Shown: in pieces, positions 45,045-57,200 of the stretch
Layout: each line of letters starts with the position of its first letter
How positions within the stretch are numbered: position 1 is the stretch's first letter
DNA from: Kryptolebias marmoratus
Taxonomy: Eukaryota; Chordata; Actinopteri; Cyprinodontiformes; Rivulidae
Direction: 5' to 3'
DNA: 64,000 bases
Assembly (NCBI RefSeq): GCF_001649575.2
Contig: NC_051433.1
Coordinates: 15,247,630 to 15,311,629 of the forward strand
Program-made: the position numbers and the translations under genes
Notes under the pieces: model-generated
Database searches by the model: none
Told to the model about the DNA's origin: nothing
The model's input: only the letters and a program-made list of their open reading frames with translations

Positions 45045-48000
45045 TGTTTGCATAAGGTGAACTAGCATTGGAAAATAAACTAACTGATAACAGTATCATT
45101 GTTAAAATACAGTGTGCTGTCCTCATTTTACCACTGTGTAGTATGCTGCTCACATCCAGCCCTTATTTTCCCGTGTCTTAAATAAAAACAAGTGACACAT
45201 CAATCCTGCCTTTAACCATCAGTGTGAAAAGAGCTACAGAATTGTACATTTGGCACTAAAAATAAGTGTTCATAAAGCAAAAACACAATGATTGGTAACC
45301 AATATTTATTTTTTACCTGCAGAGAGAACCTTTCAAAGGATTTGTACCTGATCTCTCAGATGGACAGTGATCAGTTTGTTCCCATCTGGACCATTGCGTG
45401 TATGGAGGACATCAAAGCGCTCACCACTGATATGGATCTGATTCTGGATGTGCTGAGAGGTATCAGTGCTTTTATTTTATTAGTTGCATCAGCAGATCAA
45501 CCGTTTGTTATTTTAAACATCATCACTTCAAAACGTTTTTAAAAAATATATAATTAAAGTGTAATAAATTCAACCAATCAGCAGTTATCTCACATACCAG
45601 GGTGTATTGCAAAGAGAATAGCTTCCAAACCATTTTTCTTTCTCCAAAATTTTTTTTTCTTTTTTTTTTTTTTTTTTAGAAGGGGATGAAATTTGACAGA
45701 TTACAGCTTAAAGGTGGCATCTTAACATAAGCACCGAATTTGGTCATAAATTAAACTTCTTTCGACATCACGTAAACTTCAACAAGGCATTTTTATGAAG
45801 TCCCAAACGGATTCATTGATAATAGAGATCTGATCGATTTTTGTGGCATTTAACAAAGAATAACTCAAACTCGTGCAAATTTGTAATGATAAAATGATGA
45901 ACAGCGGTAGTTTAGAGTTTACTTGTAAAACTTGTTAGCATAACCTACATACTTTAGCAGGATGTTGAAATCAATGTGTGTTTTTCTAGTTCTGCTACTT
46001 CGGTTGTAGGTAACTTTTACTGTCTGCTCGCCAAGTTTGTCTTTAGCCCAGTAGACCCATATTTACAGAAAACCTACGTTGGTATGTGGTTTGTTTTGCA
46101 GCTTCTCCACTGGTGCAAGTCGATGAAGCTGGTGAAAAGGTTCGGCCTAACCACAGTCGCTGTATTATTATTTTAAGAGAAGTGCCAGAAACTACTCCAG
46201 TTGAGGTAAATATTACACCACTAATCAGTCCCCTGTTGTCTGACTGAACAGTAAAGTTCTGCATTTCTGTGCCTCTGTGCCTTGATTTGTCCACATGCTG
46301 TGGCATATTTTCCTGTAGACTGTCTGAGGAAGAAATTCTCTCCATCTGAGATCAAAATGTGTAATATGTTCTTTCATTCCTTTTCGCAGGAAGTAGAGGC
46401 CCTTTTTAAGAGTGAAAACTGTCCGAAGGCGCTAAGTGTAGAGTTTGCTCACAACAGCAACTGGTACATAACGTTTCAGTCGGATATGGATGCACTACAG
46501 GTAAGTCTAGCTCTCTTCTTCAAAACCCCCCTCCCATGTCAAAGTCAGGTCATGTTTATTCTCATCTAACATTATTGCTAATTAATTATGGACTTTTAAA
46601 TCCAACTGGTCTGTTTTTATTGGATCAAGTCGCTGTGAACTGCACAATTATTACATAATGGTAAAGCAGTTAGGTGTTTTCAGGACAGTGCAATAAACTC
46701 TGTTTCTACTAGAAATATTGACATAATCATAATTTCAATATGTGTATATACCAAAATAATTGCAATAATCATTTTTTAGCAGAATTCTTTTTGTAGGTGC
46801 TATTTCCGTTGATGAATCATGGAAATACTGCATCCATGTCAACTTATTTTAATTACCTAGAATTACAGATTACCAATTCAGCTAGCTGTAATGTGAACAT
46901 TTGTTCCTTTTTTTTTTTTTTTTCCTCTCTCAGGCATTCAGATACCTCCGAGAGGAAGTGAAAATGTTCCAGGGGAAACCGATCATGGTAAGTAACTTGC
47001 ATGAACATGCGCAGCTAGGTTTTATTCTGTTCTTATTGGTCATAAATGAGGCTGTATTACAGAGCTCAGTATGTGTAATGTTGCCACTAGATGTGCTGTC
47101 ACATCAATCCTCCTTCAGTAAAGCAAAAAAGCTTTAGTTTTAGGAATCACATTGGAGCTGGTGTTCAGATACAATCAGTCTCTGGGCCAGTGCATGCAGG
47201 ACTCCTAACAACACATTTTTTTAAGATGGTTTGATTGCCCTTTTTCATTACAGTTTGACTTTGAAGTTTTGCTTTTCACGTATTTTGTAGATCCCTTTTT
47301 AGCCTCATTGTTTTTTATTTTCCACCCTAATGAAACAAATAAGGCTGTGGTGTACAAATAGTCCTCTGAAAACCCCAGTGATGATCAGTATCGCGCTTGG
47401 AAGGACCCATATGCACTGTGTCTATCTGGGAGTACTTCCTCTAGCTCTCCTAAAACCTGAATTTCCACTTCTACCCTCACCCTCCCTCATTCTTTTTCTC
47501 TCCCATCCCTCCCCCTTCTTTTCTCCTTGTTAGTGCAGTGTTTTATGGCCTCATGACCGTGAGATTATGAGATCTGAGGGGACTAAAGGACGACAAATTA
47601 ACAATATTACTCATCAGAACAATAAAGCTGTTGCTTCTTTATAAATACTATGCTTGATTGTCTGTTCTCTAGGCCCGCATTAAAGCCATTAACACGTTCT
47701 TTGGAAAGAATGGCTTCTGCAGTGTGGACTCAGGTGTGTACCAACAGCATGCCCAACCGCAGGGCCAGTACGCCTCTTCAGTGTATGTGCAACAGGTGTA
47801 CAACCCCCAGCAGCAGTACCCTGTCTATCCTGTGGTGTCTCCAACGTGGAACCCCCCAGTTGTCCCTCACTTTGAAACTCCACTGGTGAGAACTGTTTTA
47901 AAATTTAGATTAAATTGAAAAAAAATCAGCTTAACTTCAAATGTGAATTTTATAATTTGATTTTTTTTTTTTTTTGTTATTTCCAGGCACCCTTTCCCAA

Positions 48001-50261
48001 TGGTGGCTTTGTGAATGGGTATAGCAATCCTGGGAGCTATAAAACAAACTCGAGCTCAAGCCATCGTCCTCTAGGAAGGAACAGGTAGCTGCAAGTCCCA
48101 ACATAATAAAGCTCTCATTCACGTCCTTCAGTTGGTCTTGTTATGAAATGCTGTCTAGACATTAGTTATTTGGATTATTAGTGTTCTTTAAGATCTGTGC
48201 TTTACTGTCTGGTTTGAATTACGTTTGTAACTCCGTTAAGTGCCCTCTCTAATTTAAATGGGTTTTGTACCAGTTCAAGAATACGTGCTTTTCAACAGAA
48301 CATCTGGCTTTAAACAATATCTGTTTTTTTGTTTGGATCCAGAAACCATGTCAAAGGTCATCCTAGATGTGGAGATGTGGCCCCTCTTAATTCGGCTCCA
48401 GAGACGGTGATGGATGGCACCTCTGGACCTTTGAGCCCACAGGATCTCCAAGCATCAAAGACGCTGACTGGCAGCAGAACGCAGTCAGCTGCTCTGTCCT
48501 TCTTTGACGTTAAAGGGACGTCTTCACTGGCCATCATATCAAGTAGAGAACTGAGCTGGGCTGGGCGGGACCGGTAAGATCTTTTGGATTTTAGAATCAG
48601 TGCTTGTTAACTGAGTAGTGTGTAAAGACTTTCATTGTTACTTCAATTGGAATAATACCCATTGTGTACACTGATTGTTTGTTTAAAAAAATAAAACTAA
48701 TCTAAATTTAACTTGCAGGAGAAGCAGTCATAGAGGAATGAGGAGGAAAAGAGAAGATGAGCATACCTTGGTAAGTAGATTTCCTCTTTTATCCGTCTCA
48801 GTTTAGTGTTTTGGTAGAAATCTGTCTGTTTTTAAATCCAGAGTGTTTTTCCCACCTTAAACAAAATGCAGAAACCTGTCCCTGTGGTGGAGGTCAAGGC
48901 TGCCCCTCCCAACTTTGACCTGGCAGCTTCCAATTTTCCTCCTCTGCCGGGATCTCTGGTCACCATGCAGGGAGAGACGCTGACGGAGGTGCGTCTTTCT
49001 GATGTTGTTCGTGGCATCAAGGTTCCAGCCAAGGTGAGCTGAACGACTTGTAACGTGATTTGTTCTTTCCAGAGTAGAAAGTTTAAATGCATAATTGAAG
49101 TTAATCTTTTTTTTTTCCTTCCACTTTTATCTCAGGCTGTGAACCATGAGGACTCAATACAAAATGCAAAAGACTCAGAAAGCCCTGGAAGCAAACAATA
49201 TTCTGACACCGTGGCTTCTATACCTGCTCCCGTTACAACACAAACGGCAACAATACAAGCATCAAGGTAACTTTTTACTTCAGGATAATCAAATCACAGG
49301 GAAGAACTCAAACATGTGCAGTAAAATTACTGTTAAAACAATGTATTCTTTCTCTTTTACTTCAGTGCTCTTTCACCAGCAACGAAAGAAGATAAAACTG
49401 AGCAGTCCAAGTCAGAGGAAAAAGTCTCTCCATCCACACAGCCTCCACCTGCAGCAGCTTCAGAACCTGCTCCGGCTGTTCAGGCTGTTCCTACAGAAAA
49501 ACCCATTCTCTCAACTCCAGCGTCAGAGCAGGTAAGGCCCGCTCTCCAAATCTGTTAGACCACGTTAGCTTTTGTAACACCAATTCACTGCTCCACATAG
49601 ATTCAAAGATCAGTTCTTCCACAGCAAAGTCTTTTTGTTCTTCGTAATAAGTTATGTGGACTCACAAAGGTATTGCTTTAAATAGGAATTGCAATATGCA
49701 ATTCCTATAATACAAATAATGAACACAATTTGCTCATGGGACAGAATTTTTCATAGCAAACAGTCCAGCCTGTGATTAGTCATGTTTTCTGGTAACGGTT
49801 TGTTTCTCAGGAAGATATTCTTCTATAATTGTCCAACTTCACTGTGCTCTGATTGGCTGAGGCACTATCTACATTTTGTGAAACATTTCTCTTTATCTAA
49901 CTAGGGCCAAAAAAAGCTCAGCTATGCAGAGGTGTGCCAAAGACCAGCCAAAGACCCACCGCCGGCGCAGACGCCACCTCCCTCCCCTCCCGCTGCTTCG
50001 GACAGCCAGCCACTGCAAGAGCTCAAGGTCAACACAGTTGAGGAGCCTCGGCATGGCTGCAGGCAAACTCCAGAGAGGGCTGGAGATAAACGGCCTCCTC
50101 GGCAACCTTTACACAGCTTCAGAGGGGCGCCTGGTCATGCCAGAGCGAGAGGTCCGGGGTTGAAGACACGGGAGTATCAGAGGGATAAATGGTTTTCCCC
50201 GCAGTGGGGAGGCAAACGCAGCGGAAAGGAGCAAAACATTCCCCCTGCTTCGCTAAAATGA
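41789..50261 (+). CDS. larp4: La-related protein 4
   Basis: A cytoplasmic poly(A)-binding, PABP- and RACK1-associated protein that stabilises mRNA and lengthens poly(A) tails. The 15 coding exons are 41789-41791 (ATG only), 43487-43625, 43929-44172, 45323-45459, 46102-46205, 46390-46500, 46934-46987, 47673-47885, 47987-48084, 48343-48573, 48719-48770, 48872-49033, 49136-49266, 49366-49531 and 49905-50261. They sum to 2202 nt, or 733 aa against 724 in human. A variant PAM2-type motif [12 protein letters not shown] lies at 9-20. The La motif spans about 108-180 ([35 protein letters not shown]). The RRM spans about 190-265 ([43 protein letters not shown]). Then come Tyr/Gln-rich and Pro-rich disordered regions, with conserved NFPPLPG and KLSYAEVCQ motifs and a C-terminal [11 protein letters not shown]. 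It is closer to LARP4 than LARP4B through the RRM and tail. Confidence 0.94.
43001..43320 (+). mobile_element. High-copy fish SINE/LINE-tail repeat in larp4 intron 1
   Basis: Contains 'gggtggagtttgcttgttct', 'ccggtttcctctcacagacc', 'gttaggttaattggtaactc', 'gtgagtggttgtttgtct', 'gcgacctgtccagggtgtcc' and ends 'aagcgggtaaagaaaatgga' plus 'tgggtgga'. These phrases, in this order, match a repeat found in very many fish genomes. The tRNA-like head appears to be missing. Confidence 0.8.
45001..45043. repeat. Poly(T) tract of 43 bases in larp4 intron 3
   Basis: An uninterrupted homopolymer, possibly the A-tail of an antisense retroposed element, though no body is recognisable beside it. Its length in the assembly is unreliable. 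Confidence 0.9.
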
Positions 50262-50481
50262 TTCAAAATATTACCCGAAACTAAAATCTTACCTAATATA
50301 TGTAAATGTGTAAAATATGTAAATAGACAAATGAATATATTTCTTTTGACAGGGTTAGTCAAAGAATCTTTATGTTGCAGAGTGGAAATTTATTTGAAAA
50401 TAAAAAAAAAAAAAAGGGTTGGAAGATATTTAAGAGAAGTCCACATTTGGGTGGAATTATAGACTAAGTATCATACGAGGG

Positions 50482-50650
50482 GAGACACTGTAGCTCGGTG
50501 GTCAGGGCCGCCATCTCGTCATCCTGAGGCTGCAGGTTTGAGCCCAGGTTGCGTCAGGAAGGGCATCCGGCGTAAAAACATTTGCCAAATCTTCCGTGCA
50601 AGTTCGCTCGCTGTGGCAACCCCTGCAGGAGGGAGTAGCCGAAGGAAGGA
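50482..50650 (+). mobile_element. tRNA-derived SINE downstream of larp4
   Basis: Same family and orientation as 39870-40029. The head is GTAGCTCGGTGGTCAGGGC with the B-box-like GGTTTGAGCCC, the body is GCGTCAGGAAGGGCATCCGG, then CCAAATCTTCCGTGCAAG and CGCTGTGGCAACCCCTGCAG. If larp4 uses a distal polyadenylation site, this copy lies inside its 3' UTR. Confidence 0.8.
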
Positions 50651-52646
50651 AGTAGAACCATATGCCTTCCTGAAAGGTGTAATGTACATTTGTAACAATA
50701 TAATACAGCGGTGCTTCAGTAACAGCGAAACGGGATCGTCAGCACGTTTCAGTCATTCTGTTCTATCTTGGCAGTTCGATCTGGGATATTTGTGATCTGT
50801 GAGGAAGATTTCAGGTTTTTCCTCAGCTGAAGAAACTGTTTTTGGGCTAACAAAGCTTACAGAGAGATGATCTCTGAGCTTCTTAGCAACAGTTCCTTAA
50901 GTACAGTTTTGGTCTCCATTTTGACATTCAGCAACTCTGAGTGTTTCACCTTTCTAAGTAATTTCACAAATGTTTCAAGAGATGGAACAAAGGAGGAGAT
51001 AGGCTCTTTTTTTAATGTCAAATTAAATTGAGCATCAGAAAAAGGGGGGAAAAAATCAGTTGCATAATTTAAGAATTTTTTTTTTTTTTTAATTTTGTGT
51101 TAAAATGATTAATGGAACATGTTGAATTCTTGACAGAGGATTAATTGTTACCTTTTATTAAAGCTTAGAAATGTTGATTGAAGGCGGCTTTATTTGCTTG
51201 ATTTTGAATCTTGCTGTACAAATAATGCTAGTAATTGTGTTGGAAAGTGGTTTTGTTCTTACAGTACTTAATTGGTATTTGCTTGTTTTTGTTTTAGGAC
51301 CTTCGTAACACAAATATTAGACTAATATTGCTAACATTTAAAGTAAAGACTGTAGTATAGCTATAAAGTGTTTTGGTTTTTTTGACTATTTTCAAGTGTT
51401 CTGAATATTAATAATTTTCTTTCATCATTTATTGTTTGGGGGAAATTGTCTTTTTATAGATCTGTGAAGTTTATTTCTTTGACTTGGCCAAAACAAAACA
51501 TGCTTTGTTTTTCATCTTGAACCAGTCTCGAGAAAGTTAAAACTTTTATCCATAGACAAAAGATAAGAGGACTCAAATTGGCTGCTAATCCTGTCGATTC
51601 ATATTATTTGGAATTAAATTATTATTGGATGAACTTCCTCAATGAATAACCTGCTACTGAATACATTTTCTCTTCAATTTAAACTGAACATTTTCATAAG
51701 CTTAAAAATAAAATCTGCTGCTCAGGAAGGACCCCTTCACTTACTGATAGTCTTTTGATGCAAGCAGGAGCACAAAGATCTGAACAAGCAAGAGTAATAT
51801 GTTGATCTGCTAAAAGGAAAACCACTAGTCAGTCTGGAATCCCAGATTAATCTAACGTGAATGTTTCGTTTTGGACTGTGGAAGAAAATTCAAGCTCTCG
51901 AAGAAAACGCCCACATGGCTTCAGAGGAGACACTCTCCACCGCTGCAACGGTTTAGTCCACAAGCTGTTATGGTGGCATGCGTGTTTTGTTCTGTACCTT
52001 TAATGTTTTCAGAGCAGCAGCTAATGTTAAACAAATATTCATTATTGCCAACAAACATAATTAGAGGGAGATTGAAGAGAAGCATATTTCTAATCAATAT
52101 TTTTCACTGTTAGTGTAGCTGTTTGAAGACTGAGCTGGTGATAATGGTTTCTTGCATTTGTTGTGATGGAACATGGACGTTTGTGAATTTGTTTTATGAA
52201 TCTATAATCACTGGTAAACCTCTTGGATCTCTGTATGGATGTAATAGAGATTTAATGATGTTCTGGGTTGTCATTGCATTTGAGTGACGTGACTGTCTAC
52301 ACAGGTGGACAGCACTTATTTTCAATGTATTCAGGATTTGTGTTTTTAATGTTTGTAAATTGTTATTTCACTGATTTGTTTGTACCTCCGTACGCAGCTT
52401 AACCCATTCAACTCATGGTAATTGAAATGCACTTAATTTGACCCTGTAGCTTTTAATACTTTAAAGAGGTAAATCGATGTAGCGCATGAAAGCTCATTTT
52501 GTGCATAAAAGTTTAAATTCTGAATAATTTAAAAGCAAAATACTTAAAAAATCTTAACAGAAGAAAGCTTGGCAAAGTGTTTAATCATTCAGTGCCTTCA
52601 CAAGGTTATTTTTTATTATTTTCAGCTACTTGTCACTCTGAGAAGG

Positions 52647-52648
<2 letters not shown>

Positions 52649-52675
<27 letters not shown>
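52649..52675. repeat. Poly(T) tract
   Basis: About 27 consecutive T residues in the larp4-atf7 intergenic region. Confidence 0.85.
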
Positions 52676-52677
<2 letters not shown>

Positions 52678-53149
52678 TGATTGTAAAATCCCATCTTGTC
52701 ACATCAGGACCTGGACTCTGTCCATCAAACTTGTCGCTTCTTATTTCAACATTTTTTGGATCCTTGTTGGTAACCGAGCCCCATCTACAAAATAAAAATA
52801 TATTTTTCAAAAATAACAGTCTTGTGTATTTTGTTGGTTTTGCACAGGTTCAATTTGTCAGCGTAATAGGTTCTAATGTGAAAACTAGAAATCCTTTCCT
52901 TTTTGTTGTTGAGGCCACAGTAATAGCTGCTCTACAGCACCAGATCTGCCAAGTAAACATCCGGAAATAACTACAGATTATGTAACTGCTGTAATTGTCT
53001 TAAGAAAATATGTTCATATGTTTCTCTACTGCTACCCGGCGCTAATAGAACTGATCAGACTTCATGTGCGGTTTATGTAAAAATGTTATATAAACCCAAA
53101 AGTCGGGTGATGTGCTCAAATTTAGTAGCTAGTTTTGTATTTGGCGTTA

Positions 53150-53309
53150 CATGTTCGCGACGGACGAAGCCCGTTACGTAACTCTCGGACTCAAGTTCCA
53201 ACTCTCGCGAGATTTGGTTAATGGAAGCGTCGGAGTGTCAACAGCGGCGCAGCCAGCGGAGCTGTCCGGAGCAGGGAGGGGGGGGGTAAAGAGGCATTTT
53301 AAACGTCCG
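53150..53309 (+). promoter_or_regulatory. atf7: atf7 promoter and non-coding first exon
   Basis: A small CpG-rich island contains a perfect TCTCGCGAGA palindrome at 53203-53212, a known core element of TATA-less housekeeping promoters. A donor GTGAGT at 53310 follows about 100 bases later and would splice to the acceptor TTGCAG at 54196, ten bases before the atf7 start codon. Confidence 0.55.
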
Positions 53310-54206
53310 GTGAGTTGTGGCATATTTTATACCATATAACGTGACTGTTGTCTAATTATATAGTGTCACTGTTCGCGAAGCATGTCGCACAGGTGCCGAG
53401 GAGTTGGTAAGCAGCTCTCTTTAGCATTAGCTGCTAACGCGTTCGTGTAAATTCTCAAAGAAAGCTATTGGAGCTTCGTGTAGCTGTTAGCATGAGCGTA
53501 GCTAGCTGTGGTGAGACTGCATGTTACTGTGTTTAAAAAATGCTTTCAGGGCGTACATGGCTTTCCGTTATTTGTTGTTTTCGCTCACACTTTCGCTGTA
53601 GTGACACTTTTAATCTGAGCAGAGATGTTTTGTTGTGTTGAGGACGCGACACGTCGGGCCCCATCTTCAGAAAGTCAAAGCAAGCAAAGATTTTCCTTTT
53701 AGCCCAAACCTGTGTGTTGATGGCTGAAGACATCTAGTTAGGCTGTGGAAACGGCCAACGCTGAGCGACTCTGATGGATGACTTGGCTGGTTTTTCGTTC
53801 GGCTGCCTGATTAAAATCATGCCCTGATTTTAATCCATCATAACAGATTTTCAGACAGGCCGGCTGGGTCCGGCCTGTGTCCCGTCCTCCGAACCAGCTG
53901 CTACTGACACTAGTTTGAGCTTTTTGACAGCCGAAGGTGGAGATGTCAGCTGTAACAGGTGCATGACATCCATTATATTCAAACACAACATCTCCACATG
54001 ACAACAGAGTATTATTATTTTCCCCCCTCTCCTCATTAACAATAATTTAAATTCAGTTTAGAGGAACAGAGCCACCAATTAAACTTAAATCCTGATCAGG
54101 TTTTGTGAGTATTTTGTTCCTGCCTTTGTAAGGTGGGGTAAGGTGAGGCTATTGCACAAAAAGCTGATTTGTTCCTTTACTTGCTCCGTCTTGCAGGACG
54201 TTTGAG

Positions 54207-57200
54207 ATGGGGGATGATCGACCCTTTGTCTGCACTGCCCCTGGATGCGGGCAGGTAAAAAGTCTCAAACACGGCACATTTCCATTTCACTTGTTCTGAA
54301 TTTAATCCCTTAGTTGTAGCACAGGTGCTTTACACCCCCACCCCCCCCCCATTATGACAGATGTAAGCATGGATAATATGCACCAATATTCAGTCTGACA
54401 CCCAACACGCCTCCATGAGTGAATGTGTGCAGTTTCACAAGATGAAACCTATTTGTCCTGTTGTTGCTGGTGTTATGTATTTGAGCTCAGTCAAGCAAAA
54501 CAGCTGTTCTTCCTCAAACCTGAAGTCACTGCACTCGATATCCAATAAGCGCAGTGTCAAGGAAGTTCAAATCAAAGCTTTTTCTGATTTTAGTAAGGTG
54601 GAAGTGGGAACTTCAAGCCTATGCCAGCAAAAAGTGAGCTATCCTCTGAATTAAAAAATAAAAAGTGCTTTTAATGTTGCTGGCTGAGAGAGCGAATTGG
54701 GACCATTAAATGCAAACCTGACCCACTTTATTTTTGTAAAATCAAAACTGCTCTCTGTTAACTTAAAGTGCTTCTTAGTTTTGTTTTAATTATAAGGCTC
54801 TTTCATGGCTTTATTGCCTTTATTGACTTATGCCTTCGTGAAAATAATTAGAAAATTCTTGTTTTTGCTGTCATTTACAATTCCTATAAATATATTAGTA
54901 ACAATTGACAGGTCAGTTTTATTAAAATGTAAAGCAGAAGCTATATTTGTTCTTGAAATTTTAAAATTGGGAGTATCTATAAAACCAACTTGTTTCTTTT
55001 TAGCTTATTGTCAAGCTGTCAAACAGTCTGGACAATAATCACCGCTTTCATGGTGTCAGATGTCATTTCTGGATCATTTGTTCAGCCAGCAGGTGCTGTC
55101 AGTTCTATGAAATCAGATGTAATTAAGTTAATTTAATTTGTTCTTTATTATGTTTCTGTACTATGGTCAGCAAGTTATAATATAATTTCCATTGATCCTA
55201 AATTTGTCTCTTTTTTGTATTTTATTGACTCTTACTTTTGGCAGAGATTCACAAATGAGGACCACCTGTCAGTGCACAAACACAAACATGAAATGACATT
55301 AAAATTTGGTCCTGCCAGGACAGACTCTGTGATTATTGCAGGTAATTGTGACATTTTTTATTTAAATAATATACTTTATTTGAATGAATTTGAACAGAAG
55401 AATAATAAATCTGTCATTCTCTGAAAGTATTACTGTCTGTGCTTGGAAGAAGAGAACTCTTTGCCCTAAAGTATGCTTCTTTTTGATTTTTTTCCCAGAC
55501 CAGACCCCCACCCCCACACGTTTCCTGAAGAACTGTGAGGAGGTTGGTCTATTTAATGAGCTGGCCAGCTCCTTTGAGCAGGAGTTATGCAAAACGCATG
55601 AAGACGAGCAAAGAACAAAACACACTGTGAGAGGAAATAAGAGTTAAATCGTTGCCACAATCTTTGCTTTCCTTTGGTCGTTGCATAAAAGTATTTCATT
55701 AGTAGACTTTTATTCATGTAAATGAAAGTCTTCATCTTTTCATTTGTGTTTTTGGTCTTAAAGGCTGCGCCGTTACAGACGCCATCTGAAGTAAAAGACG
55801 AGGAAGAGGCTCCTTTAGAAGTTGATTCTTCCCCTCCTGAAAGTCCTGACTCCTCGTCCAGCATGTCTGAAAACAGCAGAGACTCGAGGGTGGGAAGGAA
55901 GACAGAAAGCATTGGCACAAACTATGTTCTCAACTAAGTTCATGTATTCAGATTAAACTTGTGCTTTTTTTTTAACAGGAGATTCTCACAAAACCTTTGG
56001 CTAGCTCTGCTCCCACTCCAACTATTGTGCGTCCAGGTTCTCTTCCCCTTCACTTAAGTAATGAGCCACTACAGCCAACTCTGCCTTCTCCAACGTCTGT
56101 AATCACACAAGCTCCACCTTCCAACAGGCAGCTTGGGTAAGCTACACTTTGCCTCCAGTAATGTCACAAAGAAAATGTTCAACAATTCCAGCTTTCACTG
56201 GGCTCCTTGCATTTACTGTACAAGTGTCTGACATTGCCAACAGATCTCCCACAAGTGCATATCCACTGGTGAGGCACCTCCCTAATGGTCAGACTGTCCC
56301 TCTTTTACCCAGTCCAGTGCAGTTAACCTCAGTTATATCTGTAAGTCGGGATTTGGAAGAAGCATGCAGTGGCTTGTCTTTGAAATGGTATTTATTTGCA
56401 TTTCTCTTTTCATTTTTATTCACATTTGATGCGTTGTGAAGCTCGCGAGGCCAGTGAACACAGTGCCTAACATCCCAGGGATCCCAGGACCCCCTGTTGG
56501 AGGAGTCAGTAGTGGTTCATCCTCCCCATCTGGGTATGGCCTTCACACTGAGACCAAAATGGTGAGATCACTAGTCACACTGTTGTTTTATAAGCTGCAG
56601 ACTCTGGAAATCCACCCACTGAAGCCTTTAATTGTCTTATAGTTGACAAAATCTATCAAAAACACAAACTTTATTCGTTTCATTTTGGAGCTTGACATTA
56701 TAAGAGCTACATGAAGTGTTGTTTTGTGTGTGTGTGTGTGTATTTGTAGCGGCTGAAGGCAGCTCTGTCTCATCAAGGCCTGGGAGCACAAGATGGAGCA
56801 GGTGGTGGATCAGGATCCATCCCCGCTGTCCCCCAGCGGCAGGAACAGAGCCAACAGCCCTCGCAGAACTCCGACGCTCCGTCACCGGCACAACCACAGG
56901 TACGTTGAAGTACGCACCTCATCAGAACACACACAAACCAAACCAGGAACCAGACTGCTATGTCAGGAAGGCTTTCTTCACAGGAATGCATCCAAGCTCA
57001 GGATTTATTTAAAAACTTATATTATTATGAAACTCCAAAATTTGATCACATCTGTTGTTTTAGCTTTTAAAAGAACTTGCTCTGTAATTAGAATCAAGGA
57101 ACCTATCTTGTTAATCCAGGAACTTTGGAGGTAGCTCCTCAAAGTTTGCACGTGGAACTAGAATTTTATTTAACAATTTCAGTCTTTTTTTTTTTCATAT

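Larger units (their letters stand above)
50262..53150 (+). other. larp4: larp4 3' UTR and intergenic region
   Basis: No further coding exon is visible. A proximal AATAAA at about 50398 runs into a 14-A tract only 140 bases after the stop, and several more A-rich signals follow. The last is AAAATAAAAATAT near 52795. The AT-rich composition and scattered TGTAAAT motifs fit a long 3' UTR. A SINE lies at 50482-50650 and a T27 tract at 52649-52675. Confidence 0.5.
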
